From: an uncultured Elusimicrobium sp.
GTDB taxonomy: Bacteria; Elusimicrobiota; Endomicrobiia; Endomicrobiales; Endomicrobiaceae
NCBI GenBank assembly: GCA_902761395.1
Contig: CACWKJ010000011.1
Coordinates: 1 to 19,720, forward strand
Direction: 5' to 3'
Length of the DNA: 19,720 bases
The position numbers and the translations under genes are program-made. Shown here piece after piece: positions 15,131-19,720 of this stretch. The stretch's first letter is position 1; the number at the start of each line of letters is the position of its first letter. The notes beneath the pieces were generated by a model. The model did no database searches. It was not told the DNA's origin and was given only the letters and a program-made list of their open reading frames with translations.

Positions 15131-16294
15131 ATGGAACAAAAAAAAGATTACAGACTTTATCTTTCACAAACAGCCAAACAAATGATTTTGGTTCATGATC
15201 CTAATCTTTTGTCTAAATTAGTTTTGAGAACCGTCACAAGAAATCTTGGTGTAAAACATTCCGGTTTATTTCTGTATAATAAAAATAAAAAAGAATATGT
15301 TATAACTGTATCCAGCGGTAAAAAAGGTCTGAAAATTCCCGTTGGATTTACAAAAATAACAAACAACAATCCTATTATTCAATTCTTTTTAAATAAAGAT
15401 GTTAAAGAAAACAAAGAATATCTCTTAGTTTCCGATATTAAGTCTTTAAAAGAAAAATATAAAGATAACGAACCTATTTATAATTTACTTACAGGACTTG
15501 AAGATGAAACATCTATGTATAAAGCACAGTTAATTGTGCCGGGTTTTTTCAGAAAAGAATTGATGGTTGTATTTTTTATAGGCAACAAAACAGACGGATC
15601 TTTTTTCAACAAAGAAGATTTGGAATTTTTAACTATTCTTTCTTCAGATGTTGTTATGGCAATACAAAATGCAAAATTGTTCGATGATATAAAAAAGCAA
15701 CTGGATATAAACAAACAACTTCTTTTAAATACCGTTGAAACTCTTGCGACGGCCATTGATATAAAAAATTCATATACACACGGACATACAGAGAGAGTTA
15801 TGAAATATTCAATAACTTTATTAAAGTATATCCCTCAAGAAAAAATTAAAGAATACGAAGATTTTGAAAATATGTTGAGGATTTCGGCATTATTGCACGA
15901 TATAGGCAAAATAGGTATTCCGGAAAGCATTTTAAATAAAAGCGGAAAATTATTACCGGAAGAAATAAAATTAGTTGAAAAACATCCTACACTCGGTGCT
16001 GAAATTTTAGAGCCCATAAAAGAGTTTAAAGATATTTCTTTAGGTGTGAAATATCATCATGAAAGATATGACGGTACAGGATATCCGTGCGGTCTTTCAG
16101 GTGAAAACATTCCGCTTATCGCCACAATAATTTCGGTTGCAGATGCTTATGATGCAATGACTTCAGACAGACCTTACAGAAAAGGCTTAGACAGAAAAGA
16201 TGCAATTAAAGAAATTGTGGCAAACAAAAACAGACAATTCAGTCCGTTGGTCGTAGATGCTTTTGTTGAAGCATTCGATAATAACGAATTATAA
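15131..16294 (+). CDS. GAF-HD-GYP protein, probable cyclic di-GMP phosphodiesterase
   Basis: Starting at the ATG at 15131 (one base after the receiver stop) gives 387 residues. An upstream ATG at 15092 would overlap the receiver gene by 38 bases and adds only a short basic extension, so 15131 is preferred. Residues about 15-185 are GAF-like. The HD-GYP domain is complete: HGHTERV (217-223), LLHDIGKIGIP (254-264), EKHPTLGAEI (283-292), YHHERYDGTGYP (308-319) and VADAYDAMTSDRPYR (336-350). These HD and HHExxDGxGYP elements hold the metal ligands that hydrolyse cyclic di-GMP. There is no clear ribosome-binding site, so translation is probably coupled to the receiver gene. It likely acts downstream of the kinase/receiver pair. 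Confidence 0.93.
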   Translation: MEQKKDYRLYLSQTAKQMILVHDPNLLSKLVLRTVTRNLGVKHSGLFLYNKNKKEYVITVSSGKKGLKIPVGFTKITNNNPIIQFFLNKDVKENKEYLLVSDIKSLKEKYKDNEPIYNLLTGLEDETSMYKAQLIVPGFFRKELMVVFFIGNKTDGSFFNKEDLEFLTILSSDVVMAIQNAKLFDDIKKQLDINKQLLLNTVETLATAIDIKNSYTHGHTERVMKYSITLLKYIPQEKIKEYEDFENMLRISALLHDIGKIGIPESILNKSGKLLPEEIKLVEKHPTLGAEILEPIKEFKDISLGVKYHHERYDGTGYPCGLSGENIPLIATIISVADAYDAMTSDRPYRKGLDRKDAIKEIVANKNRQFSPLVVDAFVEAFDNNEL

Positions 16295-16306
16295 ATCAGA
16301 GCAAAT

Positions 16307-16978
16307 ATGAAACTAAGATGCATTTGTGATATACCAAGAGATTGTAACATAAATATTGCACTTGACGAAGTTTTTCTTACAAAAGAAAAATTTGATGAAA
16401 CTTTTCGCTTTTACAGATGGACAAAACCTTCATACACTATCGGATATTTTCAGAAATTTCCTACTGATAAAAAAGATAATTTTCCTGTTATAAGAAGACT
16501 GACGGGAGGGTTATCAGTTTTACATAATAAAGATTTATCTTATTCACTGGTAGTGTCAGACACTTTATGGCCTTATATTTATGATCAGGAAGCTACTTAT
16601 AAAATAATCCATGAAACCATTAGAAAATCTTTAGAAAAAATAAATATTTTCTGCGACAAAAAAGTTTTACATAACGATAACATACAAAACTATTCTTGTG
16701 TTCAAACTTTATATAAAGACGACTTAATGCTTAACGGCAAAAAAATAGTCGGTTCTTGTCAAAGAAGAAGAGGCAAAAGAATAATTGTTGAAGGATCCAT
16801 ACATTTAGATTTAAATCTTGAACAAATTAATGTTTTTACAAAAGAATTTTTTGACAACTTATCGAAAACTTTAAAATGTGATACAATAAGTAAAGATATA
16901 ACAACGGAAGAAATATATTCGGCACAAGAACTTTGCAAAGAAAAATATGATACCGAGAAATGGAGAAAACTTTTTTAG
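16307..16978 (+). CDS. Lipoate-protein ligase A / octanoyltransferase (LplA/LipM) family protein
   Basis: The 223-residue protein has the BPL_LplA_LipB fold signatures RRLTGGLSVLHNKDLSYSL (63-81) and NGKKIVGSCQRRRGKRIIVE (143-162) followed by GSIHLD. Enzymes of this family attach lipoate or octanoate to lipoyl domains. Cys131 in NYSCVQT lies where LipM-type octanoyltransferases carry their catalytic cysteine, and the Lys of GKKIVGS is the expected active-site lysine. The protein is shorter than typical LplA and has no accessory C-terminal domain. It is 12 bp after the HD-GYP gene and 3 bp before a glycan gene, with no lipoylated-enzyme genes nearby. Ligase and acyltransferase activity cannot be separated by sequence alone. 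Confidence 0.82.
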   Translation: MKLRCICDIPRDCNINIALDEVFLTKEKFDETFRFYRWTKPSYTIGYFQKFPTDKKDNFPVIRRLTGGLSVLHNKDLSYSLVVSDTLWPYIYDQEATYKIIHETIRKSLEKINIFCDKKVLHNDNIQNYSCVQTLYKDDLMLNGKKIVGSCQRRRGKRIIVEGSIHLDLNLEQINVFTKEFFDNLSKTLKCDTISKDITTEEIYSAQELCKEKYDTEKWRKLF

Positions 16979-16981
16979 TTT

Positions 16982-18013
16982 ATGGACAATAGTATTTTAT
17001 ATTTAATCACTTTTTTTACAGCTTATATTTTGTCTCTTATTTTAACTCCATGCTTTAGATATATCGCAATACATTTTAATATTTACGACAAACCATTAAC
17101 GGCAATAAAAACGCACAAAGTAAGCACTCCTTATTTGGGAGGACTTGCAATATGGAGCGGATGGGTTATAAGTTTAGTTATTATAAGATTTATAACAACT
17201 TTCCCCACAGGAACATTAAAAAATTTAAGATCCGTGATAATAGGTTCATTTCTTTTATTGATATTGGGATTATGTGACGATATAAAAAAAGGCGGCCTTG
17301 GCTTTAAGTTCAAATTTTTAATACAAATTGTTGCTTGTGCCATTGTTGTAATAGGTTTTGATATAAGAATAAATTTTATTGAAAATTATATATTGTCTGT
17401 AATAATAAGTATGTTTTGGATAATAGGACTTTCGAATGCTTTTAATCTTATAGATATTATGGACGGACTGTCTTGCGGAACTGCTGCTATAGCATCGTTT
17501 TTCTTCTTTATAATAGCTCTTCCCAGTGAAATGATTTATGTTAATTTTTGTGCTGTTGCTCTTTTTGCCGCATGTTTAGGTTTTATACCTTTCAATTTAT
17601 CTAAAAGCAAGAAAATTTTTATGGGTGATACAGGAAGTTTATCCATAGGGTTTATTTTGGCAACTGTTGCAATGGGAACATCTTATACAAAAATAAATCC
17701 TGTAGGTGTTTTTGCACCTTTACTTATTTTAGCCATTCCGATATATGAAACAACTTTTGTAAGTATTATGAGAATGTTAAAAGGGAAAAATCCGTTTCTG
17801 GGAAGTAAAGATCATTTTCCTTTAAGACTTGAAAAAATGGGATATTCAAGAAAACAAATTTTGATATTTGTATATATTTTGTGTTTTATATTAGGTATAT
17901 TTTCTTACACAATAGTAAATATCAATGACAAAATTTCCTATTTAATTTTTTCGTTTGTTATAATATTGTTAGTTATTTTTTCAATAAGATTATCTAAGGT
18001 TAAAGTAGATTAA
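16982..18013 (+). CDS. Undecaprenyl-phosphate sugar-1-phosphate transferase (WecA/TagO/MraY family)
   Basis: This polytopic inner-membrane enzyme (about 10 hydrophobic segments) moves a HexNAc 1-phosphate from UDP to undecaprenyl phosphate, the first step of many surface glycans. Motifs are DKPLTAIKTHKVSTPYLGG (36-54), the catalytic DD at 99-100 in GLCDDIKK, SNAFNLIDIMDGLSCG (151-166), IFMGDTGSLSIGF (212-224) and GSKDHFPLRLEKMG (274-287). The last replaces the HxHH element of E. coli WecA with a single His278, a variant also found in other members. The adjoining glycosyltransferase and flavoprotein genes fit a WecA-like rather than a peptidoglycan (MraY) role. Confidence 0.9.
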   Translation: MDNSILYLITFFTAYILSLILTPCFRYIAIHFNIYDKPLTAIKTHKVSTPYLGGLAIWSGWVISLVIIRFITTFPTGTLKNLRSVIIGSFLLLILGLCDDIKKGGLGFKFKFLIQIVACAIVVIGFDIRINFIENYILSVIISMFWIIGLSNAFNLIDIMDGLSCGTAAIASFFFFIIALPSEMIYVNFCAVALFAACLGFIPFNLSKSKKIFMGDTGSLSIGFILATVAMGTSYTKINPVGVFAPLLILAIPIYETTFVSIMRMLKGKNPFLGSKDHFPLRLEKMGYSRKQILIFVYILCFILGIFSYTIVNINDKISYLIFSFVIILLVIFSIRLSKVKVD

Positions 18014-18015
18014 AC

Positions 18016-19290
18016 ATGAATAATATTGTTATAGGTGCAGGAATTTCAGGCCTTTCTTTCGGATATTTTTCAAAAAAGCCTTTCATTATTTTTGAAAAAG
18101 AAAACATTGTCGGCGGATTATGTAAATCCGTAAAAGAAAACGGTTTTGTTTTTGATTATTCAGGACATTTTATACACATAAAAGATAAAAAAATAAAAAC
18201 TTTAATAGAAAAACTTATAGGAAAAAAGTTATTAACCGTTAAAAGAAATTCGGCAATTTTATTTAATGACAAAATGATGCCGTTCCCTTTTCAAGCAAAT
18301 CTGTATTATCTTAATGAACAACAAAAACAAAAATGTATTGACGGAATAAAAAAAAGAAAAAATATAAAAATATCTGCTGATATGCCTTTTATAGATTGGG
18401 CAAAGGCAATGTTCGGTGATGGTATAACAGAATATTTTATGCAGCCGTACAATCAAAAGTTATGGAACTATAATTTAAAAAAATTAACGGCAGCATGGAC
18501 CGCACCGTTTGTTCCAAAACCGTCTCAAGAACAAATAATAAAATCAGCATATTCTAAAAACGAACAGAAGTACGGTTATAACAGTACTTTTTATTATCCC
18601 CCCAACCACGGATGCCAGGCAATGATTGACGGATTTTATAAAAAATTAAAAAGTAATATTATAACTAACTCAAAAGTTGAAGTAATAGATTTAAAAAACA
18701 AAAAAATCTATGCAAACGGAAAATACTATTTTTATGAAAATATAATATCAACTCAACCGTTAAAAGAACTTTTGCTAAGTATAAAAGATTTACCGAAAAA
18801 TATTTCAAAACTTATAAAGCATTTAGAATGCACATCAACAAGATGTATAAATTTAGGAATAAGATATAAAAAAAATCCACCGGATATGATAAAAGGCGTT
18901 CATTGGATATATATCCCGGAAAACAAATATCCTTTTTACAGAGTAGGAATATATTCCAACGTATCAAAGAATTTAGCCCCTAAAAATTGTTATAGTTTAT
19001 ATGTTGAAATGTCTGATACAACAAATTGCGATAATATAATTCCTGTATTAAAAAAAACAGGGTTAATGAATATTGATGATGAAGTTGTAAGCATAAATGT
19101 AATAGATATGAAATATGCTTATGTTATATTCAATAAAGCCAGAAAAAAAGCATTAGAGATTATATTCAAATTTTTAAAAGATAATAATATTTATTGTATC
19201 GGAAGATATGGTAATTGGGAATATTCTTTTATAGAAAAAAATATTATTGACGGAAAAAATTTAGCACAATTGTTAAATAAAACAAAATGA
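18016..19290 (+). CDS. FAD-dependent protein related to UDP-galactopyranose mutase / protoporphyrinogen oxidase
   Basis: The N-terminus is a Rossmann FAD-binding fold: VIGAGISGL (5-13), an acidic residue at the end of strand 2 (IIFEKEN), GGLCKS (33-38), then GFVFDYSGHFIH (43-54), which resembles the flavin-proximal segment of UDP-galactopyranose mutases. The C-terminal GRYGNWEYSF followed by IIDGKNLAQLL matches the FAD-contacting end of protoporphyrinogen-oxidase-like flavoproteins. The middle (MPFPFQANLYYL, FMQPYNQKLWNYNLKKLTAAW) is of the kind seen in flavoproteins of capsule and O-antigen loci. It begins 2 bp after the WecA-like gene and overlaps the next glycosyltransferase gene by 4 bp (ATGA), so a role in modifying a glycan or its sugar nucleotide is likely. 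The reaction is unknown. Confidence 0.8.
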   Translation: MNNIVIGAGISGLSFGYFSKKPFIIFEKENIVGGLCKSVKENGFVFDYSGHFIHIKDKKIKTLIEKLIGKKLLTVKRNSAILFNDKMMPFPFQANLYYLNEQQKQKCIDGIKKRKNIKISADMPFIDWAKAMFGDGITEYFMQPYNQKLWNYNLKKLTAAWTAPFVPKPSQEQIIKSAYSKNEQKYGYNSTFYYPPNHGCQAMIDGFYKKLKSNIITNSKVEVIDLKNKKIYANGKYYFYENIISTQPLKELLLSIKDLPKNISKLIKHLECTSTRCINLGIRYKKNPPDMIKGVHWIYIPENKYPFYRVGIYSNVSKNLAPKNCYSLYVEMSDTTNCDNIIPVLKKTGLMNIDDEVVSINVIDMKYAYVIFNKARKKALEIIFKFLKDNNIYCIGRYGNWEYSFIEKNIIDGKNLAQLLNKTK

Positions 19291-19720
19291 ACAAAATAAA
19301 AGTAGCTGTTATCATTACAAAACTTGAACTCGGCGGAGCGCAAAAGGTTGCAATATCCATTTGCGAAAAAATAGACAAAACTAAATTCGAACCTTTTTTA
19401 ATATGCGGCTGCGGTGGAATATTAGACGAAGAAACAAAAAACAAAATAAGAGTTATATTTGTAAAAGATTTAGTCAGAGAAATAAATCCCATAAAAGATT
19501 TAAAAGCATTATATTCGATATACAAAATATTAAAACAGGAAAAGCCTGATATCGTTCACACACATTCTTCAAAAGCAGGAATTGTAGGCAGATTTGCCGC
19601 AAAAATGTGCGGTATAAAAAATATAATTCATACAATTCACGGTTTTAGTTTTAACGATACACAAAGTTTTTTAAAAAAGAATCTGTTTATATTTTTAGAA
19701 AAATTGGGAGCAAAAATTTC
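19287..19720 (+). CDS. GT4-family glycosyltransferase, N-terminal part
   Basis: The gene runs off the end of the window; 144 codons are visible from the ATG at 19287, which overlaps the stop of the flavoprotein gene as ATGA. The N-terminal pattern KVAVIITKLELGGAQKVA, then PDIVHTHSSKAGIVGRFAAK and NIIHTIHGFSF, is typical of GT-B fold family 4 glycosyltransferases that act early in O-antigen or capsule assembly. The donor-binding C-terminal half is not present, so donor and acceptor cannot be inferred beyond the likelihood that it extends the lipid-linked sugar started by the WecA-like enzyme. Confidence 0.88.
   Translation, partial: MNKIKVAVIITKLELGGAQKVAISICEKIDKTKFEPFLICGCGGILDEETKNKIRVIFVKDLVREINPIKDLKALYSIYKILKQEKPDIVHTHSSKAGIVGRFAAKMCGIKNIIHTIHGFSFNDTQSFLKKNLFIFLEKLGAKI

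Noticed and set aside
1..19720. tRNA or rRNA genes, insertion sequences, defence or retron-like systems
   Set aside because: No tRNA-type T-loop consensus, rRNA segments, transposase motifs, reverse transcriptase or paired defence genes were seen. Nearly all the sequence is accounted for by housekeeping, signalling and glycan genes.

Overview
The window is AT-rich chromosomal DNA (roughly 30% G+C by eye) from a Gram-negative-type (diderm) bacterium. Diderm character is inferred from a signal-peptide-bearing beta-barrel-like protein and an undecaprenyl-linked surface-glycan locus. The combination of Rho, a Cys-rich HisRS, a fused mannose-1-phosphate guanylyltransferase/PMM-like protein and an acyl-CoA synthetase/cupin-regulator pair would fit an Elusimicrobiota (Endomicrobia-like) gut or insect-associated lineage. 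That assignment is a tentative inference, because no rRNA or unambiguous marker is present.

Layout. (1) 1-496: the 3' end of a GlcD/D-lactate-dehydrogenase type FAD oxidase on the plus strand. (2) 497-811: non-coding DNA with an 8-bp tandem repeat that begins inside the oxidase stop region, a degenerate second copy, an AT-rich hairpin, a REP-like palindrome and a terminator hairpin. (3) 812-4890, minus strand: XRE-cupin regulator, AMP-forming acyl-CoA synthetase, argJ, and a beta-barrel-type outer-membrane protein broken by a frameshift. (4) 5018-12447, minus strand: a compact run of MPG1-type nucleotidyltransferase/PMM-like fusion, phosphohexomutase, DUF502 membrane protein and hisS, followed by rho, which has its own consensus sigma-70 promoter and a strong terminator. 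(5) 12448-12584: a divergent promoter region. (6) 12585-16294, plus strand: 7TM-GAF histidine kinase, stand-alone receiver protein and GAF-HD-GYP protein, with a second promoter in front of the receiver gene. (7) 16307-19720, plus strand: LplA/LipM-like acyltransferase or ligase, WecA/TagO-like initiating glycan phosphotransferase, an FAD protein related to UDP-galactopyranose mutases and protoporphyrinogen oxidases, and a truncated GT4 glycosyltransferase. These genes are joined almost end to end.

How the genes may work together. The two sugar-phosphate enzymes at 8446-12447 (hexose-phosphate mutase and nucleotidyltransferase) could supply activated sugars to the glycan genes that begin at 16982. 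The kinase/receiver/HD-GYP group between them looks like a signalling module that lowers cyclic di-GMP.

The most surprising observation is in rho. The frame is intact and collinear with known Rho proteins, but about eight residues that form the Walker B beta-strand are missing just before the DSITRLARAYN segment. Other points worth attention are a predicted leaderless kinase mRNA, Shine-Dalgarno-poor starts through most of the plus-strand run, a PMM-like domain that has lost every catalytic motif, and the frameshifted outer-membrane protein. I saw no tRNA, rRNA, CRISPR array, insertion sequence or obvious new defence system.
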